Shown: one piece after another, positions 1-9,879 of the stretch
How the letters are laid out: each line of letters opens with the position of its first letter
Position numbering within the stretch: the stretch's first letter is position 1
Source of the DNA: Diphasiastrum complanatum
Taxonomy: Eukaryota; Streptophyta; Lycopodiopsida; Lycopodiales; Lycopodiaceae
Direction: 5' to 3'
Length of the DNA: 64,000 bases
Assembly (NCBI GenBank): GCA_029204225.1
Contig: CM055095.1
Span: 77,084,471 to 77,148,470, forward strand
Notes under the pieces: model-generated
What the model saw: only the letters and a program-made list of their open reading frames with translations
Databases searched by the model: none
What the model was told of the DNA's origin: nothing
Program-made: the position numbers and the translations under genes

Positions 1-1
1 C

Positions 2-2152
2 CTAGTCCATGCTCAAATCAACCAATGTATCCATCTGTACAGCTTCTTGGTGCGAAGGGGAGAATTGCGGCATGATCGGGACGAAGATTTGTGGTCCGAC
101 TTCCAACACTTGAGCGGCGGCTTTTTCATAGGCGTTGATGGTCTCTTTTGCCTTTTCCAACTCGGTTGAAGCTGCTCCTTTGAACCTATCAAAGTGGCCT
201 TGGAGTCCCTGAAGGGCCACTTTGTATGTTTCCACTTTCTTGAACAAATATGCAATCTTCGTCGGTGTGACCGGATGATCGGGTATTTGTGTTTGCAGAT
301 ACGCATCACGCTCAAGGGTGGTCGCATCCAATTCACCTTGAAGCCGTGTGCGATCTTGTTCGGCCATTTGTAATTGCCCTTTCAGCAGCTGCACCTATTG
401 CTTGGCATCTTGCACTGCCTTATCTACCTGATCCTGTGCGGTTGTCAGGTCATTTTGCAAGGAGCTCATGTAGGTTTCCAAGCGATCAGCTTGTTGCTGG
501 GCCAATGTCTTTTCACTTTCAGCCTTTTCTTCATGTTGCTTGGCTATCTTCACCTCTCGATCCAACTGGACAATTTTTTGGCTGATCAAAGTGTTTTCAG
601 ATCCTAAAACAGAGATCCTCTGTTAAATTTTTTTTTTATTCAGCATAGACTGGATCACTTGCCTAAGGCTTGAAACTAACCCTAGAGCATCACCAGAATC
701 GACAGTCATGGAGGTGGCAGTAGCAAGAGACCCTGATGGTACTGTCCGTGGTAGGCGTGGAATAGGTGCCAAAGTCTCTTCTTCTTCAAAAATATCCTTG
801 TCTTCAAACCCTTCCGGCACCGTGGCCTCGAACTGCTTTGGTGACTTGACAGCTGTGTCGACCCGAAGTGTGGTTGGGCTACCTTGTGTGAGTGGGTGCT
901 GACTGGCATCTTCGACACCAACAGTAGCTTTATGGATATGTCCGAATCCTCTTCTGGGGATTGGGGTTCAAAGGGTTCTGGGCTCTGGGGCATTTCAAAG
1001 ATTTCAGTGGCTCCAAGGGGTGGGAATCATCGAACATATCCATGAAGAACTGTGTGTTGGGTGAGGTTACTTCGGTGTACGAGGGTGAGGCGACCTGGGC
1101 AGCTGTGATGGGAATGGTAGGCCCAATGGTCACAGACTGTCCTTGTATGGGAGCAGAGGTGAGAGAAGCATCAGAGGCAAGGGGAATGGGAAGTTCAATG
1201 CGAACAACAGCAGGGGGTGGAAGCGCAGCTGACGAGGTATGCCTAGTACGACGTCGTGACGCAGAAGGCGAGTCAGGAATTACGATCTCGCTGCGTGGAC
1301 GACGACGACTATGAGAACTTGAGGCCTGGTGAAATGACTCGGCTGGTGTTTCTTTGTAAACCGAAGGCACAGAATCTAGGTGGAAGCCATGGATTTGTTT
1401 TCTAAGTGAGAAGCGGCTAAGAGGGACAATAGAGAGCCAACGACGAACTGCTGCTTTGTATTGGCCTTAATAGCTCGCTTGAGCTCACCAAAAATAGTCT
1501 TGAACTAGTTATATGGTTCAAGAGGGGCTTTGGCCAACTTGATGTGGGACTCCACTATCTTGTGAAGGATTTGAGATGTGATGAGGTCTTTCCTGAGGTT
1601 GCCAACCATCAGAAAATGATTCAACAATTGGGCAGCGGCGTGGATGGAAGGCTCAATGATGGCTTCCAGAAGGTAACCATCATTAGTCCAATGCAGATCG
1701 TTGGTGAGTTCAATGTATGGGTTGATGGCTTGTTTGGCATGCTTGTGATTGGGTGAGGCGTGCGTACCGGATGAGATTCTTATAGCTGCAAGTGCGGCCT
1801 CAGTGACGCGCACCTTGTGTGTGGCTCCTTGGAAGGTGATGTAAAACTTGGATTTCTCTTCCTTCCACGTACTGAAGGCAAGAGTGATGAAATCCATATT
1901 GATGCATCCCGAAAAGGCTCTCTCATGAATACCCATTGTAGTAAGTAGAGGCTTCACAAGGGTCATCCACTGAGTGACCATGCTTGTGCTAGGAAGAATC
2001 ATGATGTCCGTTGCAGATGGGACATCACGATGGATAATATAGTGCGGAGACTGGAAACTATCGGTAGAAGACATGATGATCATAAAGGAATTATAACCGC
2101 GTGAGAATGTATCAGAAGGCAATGCAGAAAATTTGGAAGGTTTTGGCCGCAA
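2..2152 (-). pseudogene. Broken leader ORF of the retroelement, with C-terminal coiled coil
   Basis: I do not recognise this protein. The N-terminal part (2152-1505) is a globular-looking 215-residue stretch ending in an in-frame TAG. After it comes a Ser/Arg/Pro-rich, low-complexity part (about 1370-930) in another frame. The last part (about 820-2) is one frame with a TAA near 620 and a TAG near 395; it is rich in Glu, Gln, Lys and Leu in heptad-like spacing, as in a coiled coil, and ends at a TAG at the window edge. At least two frame changes and three stops make it non-functional as it stands. Its place just inside an LTR and primer site suggests the additional ORF1 of a Tat/Ogre-like element. 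A captured host gene fragment is the alternative. Confidence 0.45.
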
Positions 2153-3880
2153 GAAAAATTCTCAAGAGCTTCGCTAGCACAAGTGAGGAATGAATCGAAT
2201 TCAGCCAACTTATAGGTGAATTCGGTGGGTCCATTACACTGAATAGTAGTTGGCTGATCAGTTTTGAACAAAAATTTGCAAGCATGTATAGTAATGTAAA
2301 AATAGGCTATAAAAATCTTGACAAAGGTTTCTAGGGATCTGAACCTATCAAGCGAACATTTTCCAGGGTTGGCGAAGGATGAACCTTCGCCCAGGTACTG
2401 TCATAAATGTTTTTTTCCACAATTTGAACCTATGGACAACCTAATTTTGACATTTTAAGATCATCTAGCAGGTCGGCGAAGGTTCATAATGACGTTATGA
2501 TGCTCGACGAAGGTTCCCAAAATGGCATATCACTGAACATTTGTCTGACTCAGAAATTGAATTTTCTCTTGTCAAAAACCTTCGCCCACCTCAATTTAGA
2601 TAAATCAAGGGTGGATGTATAGTCTGAGAGCTCAACAAAGGTTTCTGATACTGTATTGGCCAAATCGACCCAAAACAGTGGTTTTCTAAGTCATTTTCCA
2701 TAAAAATACTATGCTTCCATTTCCTTATGCTGATGACTACATGACTTTTGCTCATCAGTCTTTTTTTTTTTTTTTTAAACTGTTTTTTTCCAAAAAAAGT
2801 CAACAAATTAAATATTGAAAACCATATTTCGATCAATTAATACTTCTTAAAAATGATAATTCTCTCAGAGTCCAATTCAGAATATATCAGATCTGATTCA
2901 AATTTTGACAGAGACTTGATCTGGAAAATCAGAAACTAAAAATAGGACTGATGAAGGTTGGCTCGACGAAGGTTCAACAATGTTATTTTGGGATAAAAAC
3001 TCTCTGAACACTTTTCTGGCAATTTCTTGGAAAATAACCTTCGTTGATTTCTCAGATGGAAGATTTGACACACATAAAGGACGAAGGTTTTTGACACAAG
3101 AAAATACAATTTTTGTGATCTGACGAGGGTAAAAATCAAGATTTTTTTGTCATCTGATTAAGATAAATCTTCGCTGAATTCAAAAATAGTATTTTTATAT
3201 AAATAGAATGTTCTGGAAACTCGGCGAAGGTTCTGGCGAGGGATCAAGAGTAATACTGGTAATTTTGCAAAAAAGTGACTTTTTTGGCAAAAATATGACA
3301 ATATGACAACTGATCCTCTAAAAACCTTTTTATTTTTGATATTATTGTTCGTCGACCTGGCAATAGATAGATCTGAATCACATCTAAGCACAGTGAACTG
3401 GGCGAAGGTTTTTTTTTTTTGTATTTTTTAGGATTTTGATAATTTTTGGTGTTTTTTGGTGGTTTTTCTGCTGTTTGTGAAAATTTGTTGGGAATTAATC
3501 TTCGCCCTTCAAATTGAAGGTTCTGTAAATAAAATCGAAGGTGTCTGCAACTCGACGAAGGTTTCCTGAAAGAGGGTAAAAAGTTCTGGGCTTTGATGAC
3601 GCTTTTTGTCTCTTTTTGACCAAATTTGACAGATTTGACCGATTTTTGTTATTTTCTCTGATATCTCAGATCCAAATGGATCTTAAGATTAGTGATCTGA
3701 ATAGCTTTCCCTGTTTAATAATCAGATTAGATTTCAAACAAGCAAATCCATTCAAAATCTAGCAAAATCAATCCCAAACTATCCCTACAATGCAGTTTTA
3801 ACACTATTCATGCCACGACAAGATTCCTAATGCAAGCTAACCATCAGCCAAACATGCTGCAAACTGAAAAATTGGCGTAG
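2153..3880 (-). repeat. Retroelement leader with about 17 copies of a GCGAAGGTT motif
   Basis: There is no credible ORF. The motif GCGAAGGTT or its complement AACCTTCGC, with one-base variants, recurs irregularly and in both orientations. Examples are near 2371, 2382, 2474, 2504, 2577, 2951, 2963, 3036, 3081, 3167, 3221, 3401, 3497, 3514, 3534 and 3552. Spacing is not constant, so it is not a simple tandem array. The sequence between copies is AT-rich with T runs. The function is unknown. Confidence 0.6.
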
Positions 3881-3899
3881 CTCCCCGGCAACAATGCCA
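3881..3899 (-). other. Primer-binding site, tRNA-Asp-like
   Basis: On the minus strand this reads TGGCATTGTTGCCGGGGAG, three bases inside the LTR boundary. It differs slightly from the TGGCGCCGTTGCCGGGGA type found in plant Tat/Athila elements. It fixes the orientation of the element and the inner end of the LTR. Confidence 0.65.
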
Positions 3900-3902
3900 A
3901 AT

Positions 3903-4660
3903 TGTAATGGGTTTCTTTCCTTGCCTAACATGAATCCAAGATCTCGTCAATCTAGCATCAAAGAGACGGAGTTAGTTGTCACGCGGAGGTTCGTTCCCAT
4001 GAGAGTGATAGTATAGTTCAGATTTCAACATGAATGGAGGATCTAACACTAACATCCATTAACACTAAGCGTTAACACTACATCCATTAACCCTACTTCC
4101 ATTAACCCTAAATCCACAACAATGCTAGAAACTTTCTTTTCTCTCTCTCCCTTTCTCTCTCACAAAAAGCATAAGAAATAGCAATCCCAATAATGATCAA
4201 ATCCAACAATTAGCAAAATCCAAAGAAAGCATGAGAAATGGAAGAAAAGTGAGGAAGAGCAAGGACATTCATCAATCCATTTCTAAAGAGAACCAATCTG
4301 CTTTATTGAAATGAGGAAATGAACATGAGGAGCAACTCGAGTTGGTCCCTTTTTATAGTAGAGAGGAGGACCCTGGCCTCTGAATCCTATTGGTCCAGTC
4401 TTGCCTCTCTTTTTATTCAAATTAAAAAAAGTGTGGGAACCATCAAAATTGGAGGGAAACCCAAATTTATTCACTAACTTGACATTTAGGCCCTGCGACA
4501 TTAAAAGTCCCGCAAAAAGGCCTAAAATCTTTTTATTGACTTTCTAATTAATCAAATAACCATGTGATCATTGGGTTGGACTTACACATGCAGGGTGCCA
4601 AATCCCTCTCACTTATTAACTAGGGTTAGGGTTGCCTTGGGATCCACAAACCCTCCAACA
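3903..4660 (-). repeat. LTR of the first retroelement (758 bp)
   Basis: On the plus strand it starts TGTAATGGG next to the primer site and ends CCCTCCAACA, giving the usual TG...CA ends. The partner LTR is outside the window, so the outer end at 4660 rests on the terminal CA and on the change of sequence character. The LTR includes a CT-rich stretch near 4140. The five bases outside are CGTGG. Confidence 0.55.
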
Positions 4661-4702
4661 CGTGGATAATCCACGCGCAGAAATTTTTTGGCGCCGTGTC
4701 AG

Positions 4703-4759
4703 AAAAACACCGGTGGACTGGCTGGAGGCGTGTTCAAAAACACCGGTGGACTGGCTGGA
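4703..4759. repeat. 24-bp tandem direct repeat, period 33
   Basis: The 24-bp unit from AAAAACACCGGTGG to GGCTGGA occurs at 4703-4726 and again exactly at 4736-4759. The surrounding sequence has short inverted words such as CGTGG and CCACG (4661-4680, 4770-4850). No gene is involved. Confidence 0.8.
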
Positions 4760-5048
4760 TGGTCCACGCATGGATATTCCACATGAACAAAATTTTGGAG
4801 AATCGACTAAGTGTCGAGTGTCGCATGGATACTCTGCGTGGATAAACACAGAGTTTTCTAGTTGTGAACTTGTTTTTAGATGTCGGCAATTGAAGCAGGA
4901 CTGCCTTTTAAAAAGATGATCATTTCTCGCATTGTAAAGCAATCGGCAATGCGTTGATGCTCTTTTGTATCTTCCTAAATAGCCAAGGCGATCCCCTATA
5001 GCGTGTGCCGAGAAAAACTTGACCTTTCAAAAGGAACATTGAAGGCCC

Positions 5049-5109
5049 ACTAAAAATAGATGTCCAGCTTCAATCGTCAGTGATTGAAGCCGGACAGATG
5101 TTTTTAGTG
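5049..5109. repeat. Hairpin family copy 1
   Basis: The core TGTCCAGCTTCAATC pairs with GATTGAAGCCGGACA around a short loop. Pairing extends outward through CACTAAAAA on the left and TTTTTAGTG on the right. The outer arms differ from the other copies, which use ATTTGAAA. Confidence 0.75.
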
Positions 5110-5258
5110 GCTTGCATCGAGATTATATCTTTTTCTTCTGAGATTTTTAGGACTCTAACTTGCACATTTGTTGGATATCCTAGTTCGTTAAAAGTTTACT
5201 TTGGTCTACAAGGGAGTGCTTAGGATTTGATGTCCAAAAAGTATGCACTGAGCTTAAT

Positions 5259-5318
5259 ATTTGAAACTACTGTCCAGCTTCAATCGCCGGTGATTGAAGT
5301 TGGACTGTCGTTTCAAAT
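5259..5318. repeat. Hairpin family copy 2
   Basis: The left arm ATTTGAAAC...TGTCCAGCTTCAATC pairs with GATTGAAGTTGGAC...TTTCAAAT. The whole is 60 nt with a loop of a few bases and a few mismatches. Confidence 0.8.
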
Positions 5319-5720
5319 AGGCGCACTGATTTGTTGCCCTAATCCACATGCAATGTCGTCCAAAATTAGCATAAAGAAGGCACATTTCTTCCTATCCTAG
5401 CTCACTTATGTGTGCAAAAAGTTGTTCGATTTCTTGTCGAAAATAGGAGTTGGTTGATGCTGGCTGAGGTAATTGTCCAGTAAACTCATTGTTTTCTTGC
5501 ACCGCACAACTTCAATAGGAATGCGTTGGAGCTCACTGAGAGTGAACTTTTAAAACCGTTCATTGAGCTTAAGATTTGAAACGACTGTCCAGCTTCAATC
5601 GCCGATGATTGAAGCTAGATAGTCATTTCAAATGGCCTGTAGCCAGATCGTTCAAGCATATATGACAGGGCGATCGAAGCTGGACAGTCATTTCAAATGG
5701 CCTATAGCTAGATCGTTCAA
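5315..5720. repeat. Long direct repeat, copy A
   Basis: This stretch (words such as GATTTGTTGCCCTAATCCAC, AAATTAGCAT, GTTGGAGCTCA, AAAACCGTT, then a hairpin and GATCGTTCAAGCATAT) is repeated in the same order and orientation at 6477-6790, about 1.16 kb downstream, with many substitutions and small indels. Confidence 0.7.
5574..5633. repeat. Hairpin family copy 3
   Basis: The left arm ATTTGAAACGACTGTCCAGC pairs with a right arm ending AGTCATTTCAAAT, 60 nt in all. A lone right arm (ATCGAAGCTGGACAGTC then ATTTCAAAT) follows at about 5672-5698. Confidence 0.8.
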
Positions 5721-5744
5721 GCATATTTGACAAGAGTATCAAAA

Positions 5745-6110
5745 ATTTTGAAAACTCTGGTCAACAGAAATTTCGAAAACTCTAAGTATCGAAAACTCTA
5801 GGTATCGAAAACTCTGGGTATCGAAAATTCTAAAAACTCTAGGTATCGACAAACTCTGGGTATCAGCAAATCTTTAATTTTCTGAGTCGATCCCGTATTG
5901 AGAATTTTTGAGTTTGGATATTGAAAAATTCAGATTCTAGGTATCGAAAAAATTTGATTACGGGTATCGTGAACTTTGGGTATTGAAAAATCCCGTATCA
6001 AAGAATTTTGATTTTTGGTATCGAGAATTTACGGATTTTTTTGAGTCAATCCGGTATCGAAAAATTTTGTTTCTGGATTTCGACCTTTGGGTCGGACGAA
6101 TCGATATTGG
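5745..6110 (+). repeat. Degenerate GGTATCGAAAA array
   Basis: At least eight imperfect units of the form (G)GGTATCGAAAACTCT or GTATCGAGAATTT occur with variable spacing. A shorter stretch of the same type is at 6785-6930. No ORF. Confidence 0.65.
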
Positions 6111-6476
6111 ATTTTTTTGATCTTCTGCTCAAAAATTTGAGCTTTCTTTTTCTTGTTTTTGTATAAGTACATATAGCTTTCAAGATGCTCTGAAGGTACT
6201 GCTAAATTTCATATTGATTGATGCACTCTGAAGGTAATGTGATACACTGAGCTCACTGTTTATAACTGGACATTTATTTTAAACAATAAAACTTTGCTTT
6301 CAAACAAGGTCTTAGCATCTTGTTGGAGACCCTAACTTTTGAGCTTTTTGAGACCCTAACTTGCATGTTTGTTGGCTCTATCTTAGTTCGTTGGATTTTT
6401 TTGTCGAAAGCAGGAGTTCGTTGCTTCAGTTATTTGAAATGGCATGTAGCCAGATCGTTCAAGCATATTTGATAAA

Positions 6477-6790
6477 CTTCAAATAAGCACATTGATTTGT
6501 TGCCCTAATCCACTGGCAATGTCATCCAAAATTAGCATCCACAGGCAATCCCAGCTCACTTAGTTAGTTGATGTTCACTGAGGTAATTGTTAACTGATCT
6601 CATTGTTTTTTTTTAACCACGCATTGTCAAAAGGAGTGTGTTGGAGCTCATTGAGGGTGAACCTTTAAAACCGTTTACTGAGCCTAAGATTTGAAATTAC
6701 TGTCCAGATTCAATCGCCGGCGATTGAAGCTGGACAGTCATTTCAAATGGGCCGTAGTCCGATTGTTCAAGCATATTTGATAGGAGTGTC
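6477..6790. repeat. Long direct repeat, copy B
   Basis: This is the second copy of the unit at 5315-5720. It contains the hairpin at 6689-6748 in the same relative place as the hairpin at 5574-5633 in copy A, so hairpin and flanks were duplicated together. Confidence 0.7.
6689..6748. repeat. Hairpin family copy 4
   Basis: The arms ATTTGAAATTACTGTCCAG and CTGGACAGTCATTTCAAAT flank an almost perfect centre, TTCAATCGCCGGCGATTGAA. This is one of the best-preserved copies. Confidence 0.85.
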
Positions 6791-7079
6791 GAAAATTTCG
6801 AAAACTCTGAAGAACGAAAATTTCAAAGACTTTGGGTATCGAAAACTAGGTAGCGAAACTTCTAAAAACTCTGGGTATCAAAAAATTCTGATTATGGATT
6901 TCGATCTTTGGGTCGGAAAAATCAATATTGGATTTTGTCAATATTATGCTAAAAAATTTGAGTTTCATTTTTCTTGGATTGATGCGCTTGTTGGGATCCT
7001 AACTGATCTATTTCTTCTGAGCTTTTTGAGACCATAACTGATTTGTTGCTCTCTCATAAATCTTCTGGAACATGTTATT

Positions 7080-7690
7080 TGATTCCAAAAACATTCGATA
7101 CCCAAAAATTTCGCTTTCAAAAAAATTCCATTCCAAAATTTTTGACACCCAAAATTTTTTATTCCAAAAAAATTTACTGAGCTTCAGTAGAAATTCTTTA
7201 AAAACAAAAAATGACAGTCCAGCTTTAAACTCGTTTTCTTGGATTGTTTCGATACCCAAAATTTTCGATTAAAAACAAAATCGATTCAAAAAAGTTGATT
7301 TCAAAAAAATTTGATACCCCTCAAAATTCGACACCCCCCAACATTTCCAAAATTCGATAACCCCCCAAAAAATTTATTGAGCTTCAATAGGAGTTCTTTA
7401 AAAACTAAAAACGATAGTCCAGCCTTAAATTCGTTTTTCTGGATTGTTTCGATACCCAAAATTTTCGATTTTCAAAATTTTTGATTTAAAAAAAAAGGCG
7501 ATTCCAAAAAATCGATTTCCAAAAAAAATTGATTCCCAAAATTTGATACACCCCAAAATTCGACACCCAAAATTATCGATTCCAAAAAAGTTCGATTCCT
7601 AAAATTTGACACCCAGAATTCTAAATAACTATTTTAAACGACTGCCCAAAAATCAATACCCAGATTTCAATACATAATTTTGATGCCTGG
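7080..7690 (-). repeat. Inverted-orientation array of TTTTCGATACCC-type units
   Basis: Words such as CGATACCCAAAATTTTCGAT and GATTCCAAAAA recur many times. They are the reverse complement of the array at 5745-6110. Two left hairpin arms alone (near 7211 and 7415, AGTCCAGC(C)TTAAA) are embedded here. Confidence 0.65.
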
Positions 7691-7719
7691 ATTTCTAAAA
7701 ACTATTTTAGGAGCTTACA

Positions 7720-7779
7720 ATTTTAAACAACTGTCCAGCGTCAATTGCCATTGATTGAAGCTGGACAGTCGTCTCAAAT
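7720..7779. repeat. Hairpin family copy 5
   Basis: ATTTTAAACAACTGTCCAGC pairs with CTGGACAGTCGTCTCAAAT around a TTGCCATTGA-like centre. Substitutions are present in both arms, yet the pairing core is kept. Confidence 0.8.
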
Positions 7780-7938
7780 GGCATGTAGCCACATGGTTTT
7801 GCCTAAAGTTTGTTTTTGCTCAGACATGGATTTCTTAAAAACATTGAGTGCGTTTGGTGAACTCGTTTTTCGCCTTTAAGGAGGACGTCATTGCTTGCTC
7901 CAACTGAGAGTGATTTGTTAAAACTGTTTGTGGGGCAT

Positions 7939-8005
7939 GCCATTTGAAATGACTGTCCAGCTTTTAATTGCTGGCGATTGAAGCTGGACAGTCGTTTCAA
8001 ATGGC
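7939..8005. repeat. Hairpin family copy 6
   Basis: The arms GCCATTTGAAATGACTGTCC and GGACAGTCGTTTCAAATGGC give the longest pairing of the set. The centre is less perfect (CTTTTAATTGC against CGATTGAAG). Confidence 0.85.
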
Positions 8006-8151
8006 TTGTGAAAAGATGTTTGTGTATCCAGTTTCTTTTTGCTCAAACATGGATTACTAAAAAGCATTTTTTAAATCTGTGAGAGATACAATTCAAGTTT
8101 CTGACTACTTCATTCAACTATGCTATAGTTCTACCATGCAAAAAAAAAAGA

Positions 8152-8767
8152 ATGGCTAAGAGGCCCACGGTTACGCTTGAGCCGCCCAAAGAGCCTGCTG
8201 ATACTGGCGATGATATAGAAAATGCAACTATTGGGGATATTGAAACGATAGTGGACATGGAAGAGCACCTTGCAATAATGAGGTTTACAATTTTTCTCAC
8301 ATACGATTTCACAATTCATGCTGAAATTGTTACCATATTATTTGATATTATTGTTCCTTATCAATATTTAATATCTGACTTTTTGTTACAACAAGGAGAA
8401 ACAATTCCTGAAGACCATACTGTGGGTGCGACTGAATGTTCGTATTCATTGCATTGAGTTACTCAAATAGAGACCCCAATGGCTTCGTCCCATACATACA
8501 ATGTAGAAGCGGGTGCGGAGGATGAGGAACAAATCAATGACTGTAACATAGAAGAGTTCCAAGGATGGTAATAACAAATTCATTGTATGACATTAAAAGA
8601 TGTTTCAGGATAACACAATGCATTGCTACTTTAATAACAGGAAATTGCATGTCTATGTAGAGTCCTTAGCCAGAGAGATGGAGCATTTGTACTACACGGT
8701 TTGTGTCGAGAAATCAAGGAAGCGTCCAAGATTGTTGTTTGTTGATGACGAGTGTGTGGAGGATTGA
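8152..8767 (+). CDS. Possible small unrecognised gene or gene relic
   Basis: Two segments join with compatible GT-AG borders. One is 8471-8567, with donor GGATG|GTAATA. The other is 8641-8767, with acceptor AACAG and stop TGA at 8765-8767. The joined peptide of about 75 residues starts at an internal ATG (MASSHTYNVEAG), is acidic, then basic near SRKRPRLLF, and ends FVDDECVED. A further ORF in the same frame (8152-8457, starting MAKRPTVTLEPPKEP) lies upstream and is separated by a single TGA at 8455. I could not find a phase-compatible splice from it into 8471. It could be a real short gene, a pseudogene with one stop, or chance. I do not recognise the protein. Confidence 0.35.
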
Positions 8768-9480
8768 GTTAGATAGCATATTTTTGAAACAATTGTTGTT
8801 TGTGTTCTATCGTTTTTTTAAAAAAGTGATTTTCTTCACAGGTAGTAGCTGATGAATCCGGAAGTAATGTATTTTTTGAGAAATGGATATTCAATTTTGA
8901 ATATAAAGTTTGGTTTGGTATCTATTGTAATGAAAGCTTAGTTTTAAAAGGCATTAATATGGATAGTGTAGCATTAGACATGTTCTTTGCGTCGTTTCAA
9001 TATCCTCTTGGAAAATGATTTTGGTGTTCGGATGTTTCTCTTTTATGCTTTGTGGGCTTTGATCAAGGTTGAAAATCTGTTCCATTTTCATGAGATTGTG
9101 TTATCTTTTCACTAAAGTTACATTACAGCACTGTTCCATTTACCATTACAGCCCAAGTTTTGATACATCACCACTCTCATTTAAACGCTCCACCCTACAC
9201 CATAATATCACAATCCAGCTCTGTGCGAAGGTCTTGCATAAGGGAAACATATTGCTTGCATTCCTCCAAAGCAAAATGATGCAGAAGAGTGTAGCCTAAG
9301 ACCCTCACAATCATTTCTCAACCATAATAATGTTCATAGGAAACCTCCTGTGAATACATATTACATCAACTATGATTTCAATAAGATTTGAGCATACATT
9401 TGTGCTAGAAAAGTGGCATATACCATACATAGTAGTGAGAATAAATGATGGACGACGAAGGTAAATAATTTTTACATACC
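8768..9480. other. No recognisable feature
   Basis: AT-rich sequence following the possible gene. The first 200 bases could be its 3' untranslated part, but I see no firm poly(A) signal or ORF. Confidence 0.4.
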
Positions 9481-9827
9481 TTAATAAACCACATCAATGT
9501 CAACACTTAGATTTAAACTAAGTTGCACTGTCACACTCACATCCACACTATCACACTCACACACCTACATTAGCACTAACACACCTACAGCCACACTCAT
9601 GCCTACACTTAATTACCCTTGCACTTATGCTAATTTACACTCATAATTACAATTGCTTACACTTACACACTAACACTTATACACTTGCACTAACGCTGTC
9701 TCGCACTTACACATATTTGTATTCACACTTAGACTAATACTTATTTACGCGTACACCTTAATATTACATCTACTGACATTAACAATTAGACTTGTATTCA
9801 CACACTTGGACTTGTACTTACATACGC

Positions 9828-9877
<50 letters not shown>
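9481..9877 (+). repeat. Degenerate CACTTACA-type simple sequence ending in a (CA)n microsatellite
   Basis: From 9481 the text is dominated by imperfect CACTCACA, CACTTACA and CACTAACA words. It ends in an uninterrupted (CA)n run from 9831 to 9877, about 23 units. The degenerate part looks like an aged extension of the same slippage-prone sequence. Confidence 0.85.

Positions 9878-9879
<2 letters not shown>

Larger units (their letters stand above)
1..4660 (-). mobile_element. 5' part of a Tat/Athila-like LTR retrotransposon, truncated by the window edge
   Basis: Read on the minus strand, the order is LTR (4660 to 3903), a 3-nt spacer, a primer-binding site, about 1.7 kb of untranslated leader, then a broken ORF that runs off position 1. 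The primer site resembles the tRNA-Asp type used by plant Tat/Athila elements of the Ty3/gypsy group. No gag, protease or RT is visible, so these would lie beyond the window edge. A long non-gag ORF before gag is known in Ogre/Tat elements. Assignment to that group is inference from primer type and layout only. Confidence 0.6.
4661..8100. repeat. Non-coding palindrome- and array-rich block
   Basis: There is no coding signal; short ORFs here are AT-rich noise. The block combines three structures: at least six 60-nt hairpins of one family, arrays of GGTATCGAAAA-like words in one orientation (about 5745-6110 and 6785-6930) and the complement TTTTCGATACCC in the other (about 7080-7690), and a long direct repeat of about 0.35-0.4 kb spaced 1.16 kb apart. 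It may be a decayed satellite or a nest of foldback elements. Confidence 0.65.

Noticed and set aside
289-607. Plus-strand ORFs opposite the coiled-coil frame
   Set aside because: They mirror the minus-strand frame, whose biased coiled-coil composition and continuity are far better supported.
961-1314. Plus-strand 117-residue ORF
   Set aside because: It is antisense to the Ser/Arg/Pro-rich part of the retroelement ORF and has no recognisable content.
4661-8100. CRISPR-like array
   Set aside because: The hairpin units are irregularly spaced, diverged and in eukaryotic intron-rich DNA with no associated genes.
8152-8457. First exon of the small gene joined to 8471
   Set aside because: The best donor (after 8282) leaves phase 2, whereas the acceptor at 8470 needs phase 1, so the join fails.
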